From Dokdonella koreensis DS-123 (GTDB lineage: Bacteria; Pseudomonadota; Gammaproteobacteria; Xanthomonadales; Rhodanobacteraceae), in the NCBI RefSeq assembly GCF_001632775.1, contig NZ_CP015249.1, positions 62,001-126,000 of the forward strand: 64,000 nucleotides of DNA, written 5' to 3'. The notes below the pieces were generated by a model. The model saw only the letters and a list, made by a program, of their open reading frames with translations, did not search any database and was not told where the DNA came from. The stretch's first letter is position 1; each line of letters opens with the position of its first letter. A program made the translations under genes and the position numbers. Of the stretch, positions 10,492-18,469 are shown in pieces.

Positions 10492-10596
10492 TGGCAATTG
10501 TTGCCAAATCGTTAGAATCGGACGGGCAGCAACAAATTTGACTCGTGGGGAGGGAGAGCCCGCTGCGGTCGCTACGGCGCCGCAGCGGGCTTTTTT
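10492..10596 (+). ncRNA. Candidate small RNA unit: inverted repeat, -10 box and intrinsic terminator
   Basis: Within the 382-bp gap between the two minus-strand LTA-synthase-like genes, the plus strand holds an inverted repeat TGGCAA-TTG-TTGCCA (10492-10506) and a TAGAAT box (10513-10518). A strong terminator follows: a 12-bp perfect stem 10557-10568 / 10580-10591 running into TTTTTT. The T-run is on the plus strand only, so it cannot serve either flanking minus-strand gene. A transcript of about 70 nt starting near 10525 is inferred. No ORF is visible in it. It could instead simply block antisense transcription. Confidence 0.45.
10557..10596 (+). terminator. Strong plus-strand intrinsic terminator in the LTA-synthase gene gap
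   Basis: Perfect 12-bp stem AGCCCGCTGCGG / CCGCAGCGGGCT with an 11-nt loop, immediately followed by six Ts (10591-10596). No plus-strand gene lies upstream, which is why a small transcript is suspected. Confidence 0.85.
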
Positions 10597-10655
10597 CTGT
10601 CGGTGTGTTTCGCGCTGTGCGCGGTTTCGCAGCGAGCGCGAAACCGTGTCTTCGT

Positions 10656-12485
10656 TTACGGCGCCAGCGCCTGTTCGTCTTGCGCGGCCGGTTCGGCCGC
10701 CAGCGCCTCGTCGAGCAACGAGGGCAGTTCACCGCGCAATTGCAGACGCGCCAGTGCCAGCAGCCCGGCCTGTTCGGTGCCGTCGAGTTCGCGGTCGTCG
10801 AGGTCGATCTGCGAGCGCAGCGTGTCGATGACGGCGAAGTAGGGTTCGTCGTGGACGCCGGCGGCATCGAGCAGCAGCGAGGGCAGCAGCCAGCTGCGCG
10901 TGTTGAAGCGCTGCGGCCGCGTGCGCGCGCTGTCGTACAGCAGCCACGGCACGGTCTGCAGCTGCGCGTCGCGTTCGTCCTCGAAGCCGAGCTGGTGGTA
11001 CACCGGCGGCAGCGCCGGCAGGTGGTCGCCGTAGAACAGCACCAGGGTGCGGCGCTCGCGCTTCTTGAGCGCGCCGATCAGCCGGCCCAATTCGCGGTCG
11101 GCGTCCTCCAGCAGGTACAGGTAGTTGCCGAGCCAGTAGCGCCCGCCCTCGTCCAGGCGCTCGGGCATCGACAGCCGCGACAGCCGCTCGGCGTCCAGGC
11201 CCGGGCGCCAGTCGAACGGGCCGTGGTTCTCCATGCTGATCGCGAAGATGAAGTGGGGCTGCCCGCCCGTGTCGAGCTCGGCCAGGATGCGATCGGTCAG
11301 GGCCGCGTCGGACGTGAACAAGCCGACGACGTCCTCTTTCGAGAATGCGCCGATATCGAGGAAGCGGTCGAAGCCCAGCGCGGGATAGGCCTTGCTGCGG
11401 TTCCAGAACGCGGCGGAGTTGGGATGGATCGCGGTGGTGCGATAGCCCTGCCGTGAAAGCACCGAGGCCAGGTTCGGCAGGTCGTGGCGATGCAGCTCCA
11501 GCCACGGATACTGTAGGCCGCCGAGCGTATCGAGCGGCACGCCGGTCAGCACCTCGAACTCGGTGCGGATCGTGCCGCCGCCGAAGGTCGGCACCGTCAT
11601 CTCTCCGGCCTTGGCGCGCTTGCGCAGCCGGTGGTACTCGCGCAGGTACTGGCCGCTGGGAATGTCGCGCAGGCGCGCCGGGTCGAACAGCGATTCGCTC
11701 TGTACGACGACGATGTCCGGTGCCGGCTCGCCGGCGGCGGTGGCGGCCAGGCGCGCGCGCAATGCCGGTCCGTGATCGTGCAGCAGGGCCAGCGCCGCCT
11801 CGCGGTCCGCGCGCGGCACGTCGCCGCCGCCGAGCTCCCAGTGGTACATCAGCAGGGCGCCGATCAGGCCTACGTGCGTCGTGCTCTCGGCCAGTGCCCA
11901 GGGCTCGAACCCCAGGCGCCGGGCGTCGAAGACCCGCTTCCACGGGCCGCTGCCGGCGACCATCGTGACGGTGGCGACGACGGCGACGGCGCCCAGCGCC
12001 AGCCGGCGCCAGCCGGCCAGCCCCGGCAAGCCGGGCCGGTTCCACAGCAGCAACGTGAACAGGATGACGGCGGCCGCCGGCAGCAGGTGGCGCATCTCGA
12101 ACGAGACATAGTGGCCGAACAGCTCCAGCGCCGGACCCGGCTCGCTGAAGAAGCGCAGGTCCGCCGGCAGCAACGGCGTCTGCAGGTGCTCGATCTTCGC
12201 GGCGTTCGCCGCGTACAGCCCGGCGATCGCCAGCAGGGTCAGCCAGCAGGCCAGCAACAGGCGCCGGGTCAGCGCCCACAGCGCCAGCAGCAGGGCCACG
12301 GCCGGCAGCGTATTGAGTGCGAGCAACCCGAGATTGCCGCCGGCCGACGCGGCGCGCGCGGCAAAGGCGGGATCGAGCCGGTCGACCACGCCCATCAGCA
12401 GGCCGGCGCAAAGGACCAGCGCCAGCACCAGGCGCATGGGCGTGCGTCCGGCCGGCGACTGGCGGAGAGCGAGAAGGATGTTCAT
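10656..12485 (-). CDS. LTA synthase-like sulfatase-fold phosphoglycerol transferase (copy 2)
   Basis: 609 residues from ATG 12485 (MNILLALRQSPAGRTPMRLV). The architecture matches the downstream paralogue: five membrane helices, then IVVVQSESLFDPARL, catalytic threonine in GGGTIRTEFEVLTG, SMENHGPFDWRP and LVLFYGDHLPALP. The membrane loop with AAKIEHLQTPLLPADLRFF parallels NALKLEHLETPLLPADFMML in copy 1, so the two arose by duplication. It probably transfers phosphoglycerol-type groups in the periplasm; the acceptor is unknown. The 5' end is divergent from glnE, separated by 121 bp. The longer open frame to 12581 overlaps the glnE promoter and is not favoured. Confidence 0.88.
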   Translation of the reverse strand: MNILLALRQSPAGRTPMRLVLALVLCAGLLMGVVDRLDPAFAARAASAGGNLGLLALNTLPAVALLLALWALTRRLLLACWLTLLAIAGLYAANAAKIEHLQTPLLPADLRFFSEPGPALELFGHYVSFEMRHLLPAAAVILFTLLLWNRPGLPGLAGWRRLALGAVAVVATVTMVAGSGPWKRVFDARRLGFEPWALAESTTHVGLIGALLMYHWELGGGDVPRADREAALALLHDHGPALRARLAATAAGEPAPDIVVVQSESLFDPARLRDIPSGQYLREYHRLRKRAKAGEMTVPTFGGGTIRTEFEVLTGVPLDTLGGLQYPWLELHRHDLPNLASVLSRQGYRTTAIHPNSAAFWNRSKAYPALGFDRFLDIGAFSKEDVVGLFTSDAALTDRILAELDTGGQPHFIFAISMENHGPFDWRPGLDAERLSRLSMPERLDEGGRYWLGNYLYLLEDADRELGRLIGALKKRERRTLVLFYGDHLPALPPVYHQLGFEDERDAQLQTVPWLLYDSARTRPQRFNTRSWLLPSLLLDAAGVHDEPYFAVIDTLRSQIDLDDRELDGTEQAGLLALARLQLRGELPSLLDEALAAEPAAQDEQALAP

Positions 12486-12572
12486 GACAGGGCTGTGACA
12501 ATGCCATGAACCGATGAGTCGCGCATGAATCTTCCGGGTCGCGGGCGCCTGGCGCCTGCGGCGACACCGAAG

Positions 12573-12600
12573 TTCAAACATCGGCGCGATCCCCGATAAT
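12573..12600 (+). promoter_or_regulatory. Promoter for leaderless glnE (TTCAAA-N16-GATAAT)
   Basis: TTCAAA at 12573-12578 and GATAAT at 12595-12600 are 16 bp apart. The box ends 6 nt before the glnE ATG (12607), as at rlmI, and no Shine-Dalgarno sequence is present. The predicted transcript begins at the start codon. Confidence 0.55.
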
Positions 12601-12606
12601 CACCCG

Positions 12607-15495
12607 ATGCCCGCCTCCCCTCGACGGCCGCTCTGGCCCCGCGACCTCGCCAACCAGCTCGACCAGCGCCTGTCGCGCCTGGAGGCGGCCTGCCGCCAGG
12701 CACAGGTACCCTTCTACGACGACGCCGGTGTCGACACGCACCTGCGGAAGGTGCTGCTGGTCAGCGATTTCGCCTATGAAACGCTGCTGCGCTCGCCGAT
12801 CCTGCTCGGCCCGGAACTGGTGCGGCTGATGGGCGATCCGCGGCACGCCGATGCCCGCGCCGGCCTGCTCGCGACGATCGAGGATGAGGCCGAGCTGCGC
12901 GCCGAACTGCGCCGCTTCCGCAAACGCGAGGCGATCCGCCTGATCTGGCGCGACGTCAACGGGCTCGATCCGGTCGAGTCCACCCTGGCCGGCGCCAGCG
13001 TCCTGGCCGAGTGCTGCCTGGAGGCGGCGCTGCGCCATGCCGAGCGCCAGCTCGCGATGCGGCACGGCCAGGTCCGGTCCGCCGACGGTGCAGGCCAGCG
13101 CCTGGTCGTGTTCGGCCTCGGCAAGCTCGGCGGCAGCGAGCTCAATTTCTCGTCCGACATCGACCTGATCCTCGCCTATCCGGAGGGCGGCACCAGCGAC
13201 GGCGCGCGCCCGCTCGACGCGGAAACCTGGTTCACCCGCCTGGGCCAGCAGCTGGTCTCGCTGCTGGCCGAACATACCGTGGACGGCTACGTCTACCGGG
13301 TCGACCTGCGCCTGCGCCCGTTCGGCAGCGTCGGGCGCGTCGCGCTGTCGTTCGCGGCGATGGAGCAGTACTACCAGCGCGAGGGCCGCGACTGGGAGCG
13401 CTACGCCTGGATCAAGGCGCGTCCCGTCGCCGGCGACCTGGCCGCTGGCAACCGGCTGATCGAGGCGCTGCGGCCGTTCGTGTTCCGCCGCTACTTCGAC
13501 TACACCGCCTTCGCCGGCCTGCGCGAGATGAAGGCGCTGATCGATGCGGAAGTCACGCGCAAGGATCTGGCCGCCAATCTGAAACTCGGGCCGGGCGGGA
13601 TCCGCGAGGTCGAATTCGTCGTGCAGCTCATGCAGCTGATCCGCGGCGGCCGCGAGCCGGCGCTGCGCGCGCGCGGGTTGCTGCCGGCGCTGTCGGCCTG
13701 CGAGCAGCTCGGCGTGATACCGGCGCAGCGCGCGCGCCGCCTGCGCGAGGCCTACCGGTTCCTGCGCCAGGTCGAGAATCGCGTGCAGATGTTCGCCGAC
13801 CAGCAGGTCCACGACGTGCCGGACGAGGAGGCGCCGCGCCGGCGCCTGGCGCTGGGCCTGGGCTACCCGGACTGGCCCGCGCTCAAGGCGGCGATCGATC
13901 ACCAGCGCGGCGTGGTGACCGAGGAGTTCGATGCGGTCATGGCGCCGGCGCGGCAGGCACGCGAACAGCGTCCGCTCGCCGGCTGGACCCGCCTGTGGCA
14001 GGACTTCGCCGAGCACGGCGTGCAGGCGGCCGTGCTGGCCGAGGCCGGCTTCGACCCGCCGCAGGATCCGGCCGGCGCGCTGGAGGCGTTGCTGGCCAGC
14101 CCCGCCCTGCGCTCGGCTTCGGCGCGCGCGCGCGCGCGTCTGGATCGCGTCGTGCCGGCCCTGCTCGCGGCCGCGATCGAGACACCGGCGCCTTCGGCCT
14201 GCCTGGTGCGCCTGCTGGGCCTGGTGCACGCCGTGGCACGCCGCTCGGCCTATCTGGCCCTGCTCGACGAGCAGCCCGCCGCGCTCAAGCGGCTGACCAG
14301 CGTCTTCGCCACCAGCGCCTTCCTCGCCGAGCGCGTGATCGCCCATCCCCTGCTGCTCGACGAGCTGTTCGACGACCGGCACGAAGCGCCGGTGCCCGAT
14401 CGCGACTCGGTCGAGGCCGATATCCGCCGCCGGCTGGCGGCGATGCCCGACGCCGACGCCGAGGCGGAAATCGAGGTGGTCCAGGAGCAGCGCCTGGCGG
14501 CGGCATTCCGCATCGGCCTGGATTTCCTGGCCGGCCGCATCGACGCGGTGGCGGCCGCACGCGCCCTGGCCGCGGTGGCCGAGGCCGTGCTGGCGACCGT
14601 GCTGCGCCTGGCCGAGCGTGACCTGGCGGTGAACCATGGACGCCTGCCGGACCGGACCGAGGAAAGCTCGGGCCTGGTCATCCTCGGCTACGGCAGCCTC
14701 GGCGGTCGCGAACTCGGTTTCGGCTCCGACCTGGACCTGGTCTTCCTGTACGACGCCGCGCTGGCGCAGGCCGAGTCACTCGGTCCCCGTCCGCTGGACG
14801 GCGCCCGCTACTACGCACGGCTGGCGCAGCGCGTCGTGCATTTCCTGACCACGCTGACGCGGTCGGGCCGCCTGTACGAAGTCGACGTCCGCCTGCGCCC
14901 GGACGGCGGCAAGGGCCTGCTGGTCACCAGCCTGGACGCGTACGTCGCCTATCAGCGCGAGCGTGCCTGGACCTGGGAGCACCAGGCGCTGGTGCGCGCG
15001 CGCGCGGTGGCGGGCGACGTCGCCCTCGGCCGCCGTTTCGGCGAGCACCGCAACGAGCTGCTCGCCGCGCCGGTCGACGTCCAGCGGCTGCACGACCAGA
15101 TCGTCGACATGCGCGCACGCTGGCGCAGCGAGCGTGACCGCTCGGATGCGGAGCGGTTCGACCTCAAGCAGGGATACGGCGGACTGGTCGATCTGGAGTT
15201 CCTGCTGCAGGGCCTGGTCCTGCAGCACGGCGCCGCCCACCCGGCCCTGCTCACGGCCAGCAACAGTGCCGACCTGATCCGGGTCGCGGCCGAGGTCGGC
15301 TGCCTTTCCGCGACGCAGGCCGAGCACCTGGGTGCGGCGCATGCCGAGCTGCTGGCGCGCGCGCTGTCGTGCACGCTAGACGCGCGCTCGCGCGTGGTCC
15401 GGCGCGATCCGCAGATCGAACAGCATGCCGGCCAGGTCAGCGCCGTGGCCGGCCAGCTCGGTTTCCGGTTCGAGGCGAGCGGCCGCGGCGCCTAG
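12607..15495 (+). CDS. glnE: Bifunctional glutamine synthetase adenylyltransferase/deadenylyltransferase
   Basis: 962 residues, a normal GlnE length. The N-terminal nucleotidyltransferase domain contains FGLGKLGGSELNFSSDIDLI near residue 180 and the following VDLRLRPFGSVG motif. The C-terminal one contains GYGSLGGRELGFGSDLDLVF near residue 695 and VDVRLRPDGGKG. Between them lies the helical regulatory region that binds P-II. GlnE adds AMP to glutamine synthetase or removes it under control of P-II proteins; a P-II gene is present at about 34 kb. The second domain has Ser where the usual GKLGG lysine stands. ATG 12607 directly follows the -10 box, so this is the likely leaderless start. Confidence 0.96.
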   Translation: MPASPRRPLWPRDLANQLDQRLSRLEAACRQAQVPFYDDAGVDTHLRKVLLVSDFAYETLLRSPILLGPELVRLMGDPRHADARAGLLATIEDEAELRAELRRFRKREAIRLIWRDVNGLDPVESTLAGASVLAECCLEAALRHAERQLAMRHGQVRSADGAGQRLVVFGLGKLGGSELNFSSDIDLILAYPEGGTSDGARPLDAETWFTRLGQQLVSLLAEHTVDGYVYRVDLRLRPFGSVGRVALSFAAMEQYYQREGRDWERYAWIKARPVAGDLAAGNRLIEALRPFVFRRYFDYTAFAGLREMKALIDAEVTRKDLAANLKLGPGGIREVEFVVQLMQLIRGGREPALRARGLLPALSACEQLGVIPAQRARRLREAYRFLRQVENRVQMFADQQVHDVPDEEAPRRRLALGLGYPDWPALKAAIDHQRGVVTEEFDAVMAPARQAREQRPLAGWTRLWQDFAEHGVQAAVLAEAGFDPPQDPAGALEALLASPALRSASARARARLDRVVPALLAAAIETPAPSACLVRLLGLVHAVARRSAYLALLDEQPAALKRLTSVFATSAFLAERVIAHPLLLDELFDDRHEAPVPDRDSVEADIRRRLAAMPDADAEAEIEVVQEQRLAAAFRIGLDFLAGRIDAVAAARALAAVAEAVLATVLRLAERDLAVNHGRLPDRTEESSGLVILGYGSLGGRELGFGSDLDLVFLYDAALAQAESLGPRPLDGARYYARLAQRVVHFLTTLTRSGRLYEVDVRLRPDGGKGLLVTSLDAYVAYQRERAWTWEHQALVRARAVAGDVALGRRFGEHRNELLAAPVDVQRLHDQIVDMRARWRSERDRSDAERFDLKQGYGGLVDLEFLLQGLVLQHGAAHPALLTASNSADLIRVAAEVGCLSATQAEHLGAAHAELLARALSCTLDARSRVVRRDPQIEQHAGQVSAVAGQLGFRFEASGRGA

Positions 15496-15635
15496 CGGAC
15501 CGTCGAAAAACAGGCCGCGTGCGCGGCCCGGGATGGATCGCTCGCGGGCCGGCAGCGCAGGCCGTTGATCTGCGCGACAGATGTGGCCTTGCCGCGACCG
15601 CGCGCATCTGGAATCGGCAGGACCGCCGTTTCCCG
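15495..15635. repeat. Dispersed intergenic repeat, copy A
   Basis: It follows the glnE stop directly and is clearly homologous to 20443-20595. Shared blocks in order: a hairpin with a CGAAAAAC-type loop, GGGATGGATCGC followed by CGCGGG, GTTGATC, TTGCCGCGACCG, and a terminal hairpin around GGCAGGACCGCC. The end coordinates are approximate. No coding potential was recognised. Confidence 0.7.
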
Positions 15636-15656
15636 ACAACCGGCCGGTCGTGCGCG

Positions 15657-16289
15657 CTAGTAGTCCGCGAGGGCGTGGCGGATACCGGCCACGACGGCAC
15701 GTTCCGGCGTCGTCTCGTGGCGGTTCAACGGCAGCCCGAGGAGCAGGCGGATCGCGTGGTCGTAGGCATCGCCGTGCACGTGCTGCTCGATCTGCCCGGC
15801 GTACTCGGTCACGACCAGCAGGCCGAGCTGGCGCAGCGTCGGCGTCGGCGCGGCCACGGCGGCCTGCAGCGCGGTGATCGCTTCGTTGCGTGCCTGCAGC
15901 GAGCGGATGGGGTAGTGGATCGGTGCCCACGGCCACCAGGCCGGCCGGCGCGTGCGGTGCAGGTGGTCGCGCCGGACCATGCCGTCGAGCACCTCGCGGG
16001 CGAGCGGGGCCATGCGCGTGGCCAGAAGGTCGATGGCGGCCGAGACACGCAGGCCGTGGCTGGGCGTGCCGAGCACGCGCAGCGCCTGGGCCAGCAAGGG
16101 GTGGCTGATCGGCAGGGTCGCCCGCAGCGCGATGTGATCGGCGTCGTAGCGAAGCCGCTGCTGCTCGGCCAGGTCCAGCAGCAGTGCGCCCGCTGCCAGC
16201 ACGTCCGGATCGATGTGGCTGCGGACCGGTGCCAGGACGCCGCTGGCCGGATCCAGCACCAGCAGCATCGATTGTTCGGCGATCAGCAC
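15657..16289 (-). CDS. GPP34 (Golgi phosphoprotein 3-like) family protein
   Basis: About 210 residues. The sequence resembles bacterial GPP34 proteins: an N-terminal leucine-rich helix (LIAEQSMLLVLDPASGVL), then LAAGALLLDLAEQQRLRYDAD, the central VLDGMVRRDHLHRTR region, a second half with HYPIRSLQARNEAITAL, and TLRQLGLLVVTEYAG with a final RIRHAL-like helix. Eukaryotic GOLPH3 binds phosphatidylinositol-4-phosphate; the bacterial function is unknown. GTG 16289 is chosen because AAGGA lies 8 nt upstream. The open frame runs on to 16430, where it would overlap the serine-hydrolase gene, but that extension has no family similarity. The gene is 115 bp downstream of the serine hydrolase on the same strand and converges on glnE. 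Confidence 0.7.
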   Translation of the reverse strand: MLIAEQSMLLVLDPASGVLAPVRSHIDPDVLAAGALLLDLAEQQRLRYDADHIALRATLPISHPLLAQALRVLGTPSHGLRVSAAIDLLATRMAPLAREVLDGMVRRDHLHRTRRPAWWPWAPIHYPIRSLQARNEAITALQAAVAAPTPTLRQLGLLVVTEYAGQIEQHVHGDAYDHAIRLLLGLPLNRHETTPERAVVAGIRHALADY

Positions 16290-16404
16290 GATGGTCGTCC
16301 TTGCGGCTCCGGGCGCGGATGGTCCCTGCCCGGTAGGATCATCACGCAGCGGCGCGGCGCCGTACAGCCCGCCGGTGTCGAAAAATGCCTCGTCGCGCGG
16401 CCGC

Positions 16405-17739
16405 TCAGTTCGCGCGGCGGGCCGGGACACCGGCGATCGCCGCCGGCGGCACCTCGATGCCGGCCCAGTCCACGGCCGGAAGACCGAGGTAGCGGTCCAT
16501 GACCATCGGCAGCAGGCCCGACGGCAGCGGGCTTTCGCTGTTCCAGAGCATCACGATGCCGAACCGGTACTTGGGCAGGAAGCCGACCACGCCGCGGTAG
16601 CCCTGGACGGCGCCGGCGTGAAAGACCATCGTCTCGCCCGCGTAGTCGAACACCCGCCAGCCCAGCCCGTAGTGCGCGGCCAGCAGCCGTCCGCGCCGCC
16701 ACGGCGTCGTGGTCTGCTCGTGGTCGGTGGCGATCTGGGGGGTGTGCAACAGGTCCAGGATCGGCAGCGGCAGCACGCCGGGCCGCCCGCCCATCTGCGC
16801 GATCAGCCAGGCCTCCATGTCGCGGATGCTGGCGTTGACGCCCGCGGCCGGGGCGATCCGGTAGTAGGTCTCCTTCGGCTGGAACGACCGGAAGCCGGTG
16901 CCCGCGCGGCGGTGCGGGCGCGCCCAGGCGGCGGAGCTCTCCAGGCCGTCGCGGCCGTAGGTGGCCGTGTCCATGCCCAGCGGGTGGAACAGCCGCTTCT
17001 CGACCTGGTGGTAGAAGAAATCGCCGGTTGCCGCGTAGGTGACGTCGCCGATCAGGCTGAAGCTGATGTTCTGGTAGCCGTAGCAGGCGCCGACCGGACA
17101 GACCAGTGGCACGTCCCTGAGCCGCTCGACCAGCAGCGGGTACGGCTCGTCGGCTTCGAGAAGGCGGTCGTAGGTATTGCTGGGCAGGCCGACCCGCTGG
17201 CTCAGGATGTCGCGCACGGTCAGCTGCTGGCCGCCCTCGATGTCGGCCAGCGTGAACGTGGGCAGCAGGTCGGTGATCCGCGTTTCCCAGCGCAGGCGGT
17301 TCTCGCCGACGATCAGGGCCGCCAGCGCGCTGGCGAAGCCCTTGGACAACGAGGCCAGCCGGAACACCGTGGTCGCGGTGACGGGCGTGCGCGTATCCCA
17401 GTCGGCGTAGCCGGCGACGCGCTCGAGGACGACCGCGTCGTCCTTGACGATGGCGACCGCAAGGCCGGCCACCTGGCCCGAGCCTTCGATCGCATCGATC
17501 CAGCGGTTCGCGTCGCCGACGACACCTTCCGCATCGGCCGCGACCGCCTGCGGATCGACGCGCGGAATCGGCACCGGCACGGCCAGCACCGGCGGTGCGG
17601 CGCGCGTGGCGGCCTTCTTCTTGCGTGCTGCCGCAGCATCGGTCGTCGCCGTCGCCGCGGCCAGCAGAACCAGAAAAAACGCGAACAGAGTACGGGTGGT
17701 ACGGCTCAACGAGACCCTCCGGGAGGTCGACGGCCTCAT
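16405..17739 (-). CDS. Serine hydrolase of the beta-lactamase/class C PBP family
   Basis: About 444 residues. An N-terminal signal sequence (RTLFAFFLVLLAAATATTDAAAA) indicates export. The catalytic SxxK motif is FRLASLSKGFAS, the YxN motif is CYGYQNISF, and the third-motif position reads FHAGAVQGYRG (HAG in place of KTG), as in esterase/D-aminopeptidase-type members. This family includes beta-lactamases, DD-peptidases and esterases; the substrate is unknown. The ATG at 17739 has no good RBS. A TTG at 17709, 6 nt behind GGAGG, would start the protein right at the signal peptide and is a serious alternative. It is divergent from lemA. Confidence 0.85.
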   Translation of the reverse strand: MRPSTSRRVSLSRTTRTLFAFFLVLLAAATATTDAAAARKKKAATRAAPPVLAVPVPIPRVDPQAVAADAEGVVGDANRWIDAIEGSGQVAGLAVAIVKDDAVVLERVAGYADWDTRTPVTATTVFRLASLSKGFASALAALIVGENRLRWETRITDLLPTFTLADIEGGQQLTVRDILSQRVGLPSNTYDRLLEADEPYPLLVERLRDVPLVCPVGACYGYQNISFSLIGDVTYAATGDFFYHQVEKRLFHPLGMDTATYGRDGLESSAAWARPHRRAGTGFRSFQPKETYYRIAPAAGVNASIRDMEAWLIAQMGGRPGVLPLPILDLLHTPQIATDHEQTTTPWRRGRLLAAHYGLGWRVFDYAGETMVFHAGAVQGYRGVVGFLPKYRFGIVMLWNSESPLPSGLLPMVMDRYLGLPAVDWAGIEVPPAAIAGVPARRAN

Positions 17740-17810
17740 GCTATTCTGCGTGCGGCGCCGGTTCAACCTCGGCCGGCGACTCAGCCATTCATGCATGAGG
17801 ATGTGATCCG

Positions 17811-18398
17811 ATGGGTTTGATCATTTTTCTGGTCATCATCGCGGCCCTCGCGTTCTGGGCAGTCGGTCTCTACAACGGCCTGATCACCGCCCGCAACGGC
17901 TACAAGAACGCCTTCGCCCAGATCGACGTGCAGCTGACGCGGCGCTACGACCTGATCCCGAACCTGGTCGAGACCGCCAAGGGCTACATGAAGCACGAGC
18001 GCGAGACGCTCGAGGCGGTCATCCAGGCACGCAATGCGGCAATGTCCGGCCTGTCCGCCGCCAAGGCCAACCCGGGCGACGCGGCGGCGATGCAGCAGCT
18101 GGCCCAGTCCGAAGGCGCGCTCGGCGCGACGCTCGGCCGGTTGTTCGCCCTGGCCGAGGCGTATCCGGACCTCAAGGCCAACCAGAACATGATGCAGCTC
18201 TCCGAGGAGCTGACCTCGACCGAGAACAAGGTGGCCTTCGCGCGCCAGGCGTTCAACGACGCGGTGATGAACTACAACAACCGGCGCGAAGTCTTCCCGA
18301 ATTCGATCGTCGCCGGCATGTTCAATTTCCAGGCCGCCGAGCTGCTGCAGATCGAGGCGCCGGAGAAGCGCGAGGCAGTGAAGGTGTCGTTCACCTGA
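17811..18398 (+). CDS. lemA: LemA family membrane-anchored protein
   Basis: 195 residues with one N-terminal transmembrane helix (GLIIFLVIIAALAFWAVGLYN) followed by the LemA core: ARNGYKNAFAQIDVQLTRRYDLIPNLVETAKGY, the central LSEELTSTENKVAFARQAFNDAVMNYN motif and the PNSIVAGMFNF end. LemA proteins are cytoplasmic/periplasmic helical bundles commonly encoded next to HtpX-type metalloproteases, as here (72 bp downstream). Their precise role is unknown; a part in envelope quality control is inferred from that pairing. A TATTCT box with upstream TGC at 17738-17745 is a candidate promoter. Confidence 0.95.
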   Translation: MGLIIFLVIIAALAFWAVGLYNGLITARNGYKNAFAQIDVQLTRRYDLIPNLVETAKGYMKHERETLEAVIQARNAAMSGLSAAKANPGDAAAMQQLAQSEGALGATLGRLFALAEAYPDLKANQNMMQLSEELTSTENKVAFARQAFNDAVMNYNNRREVFPNSIVAGMFNFQAAELLQIEAPEKREAVKVSFT

Positions 18399-18469
18399 TC
18401 CGCTAGTGCCGGCGGGCAGGACCTGACCGAAAGGCCGTTCCGCCCGCCGATTCCCAGGGACAGCGCCCG

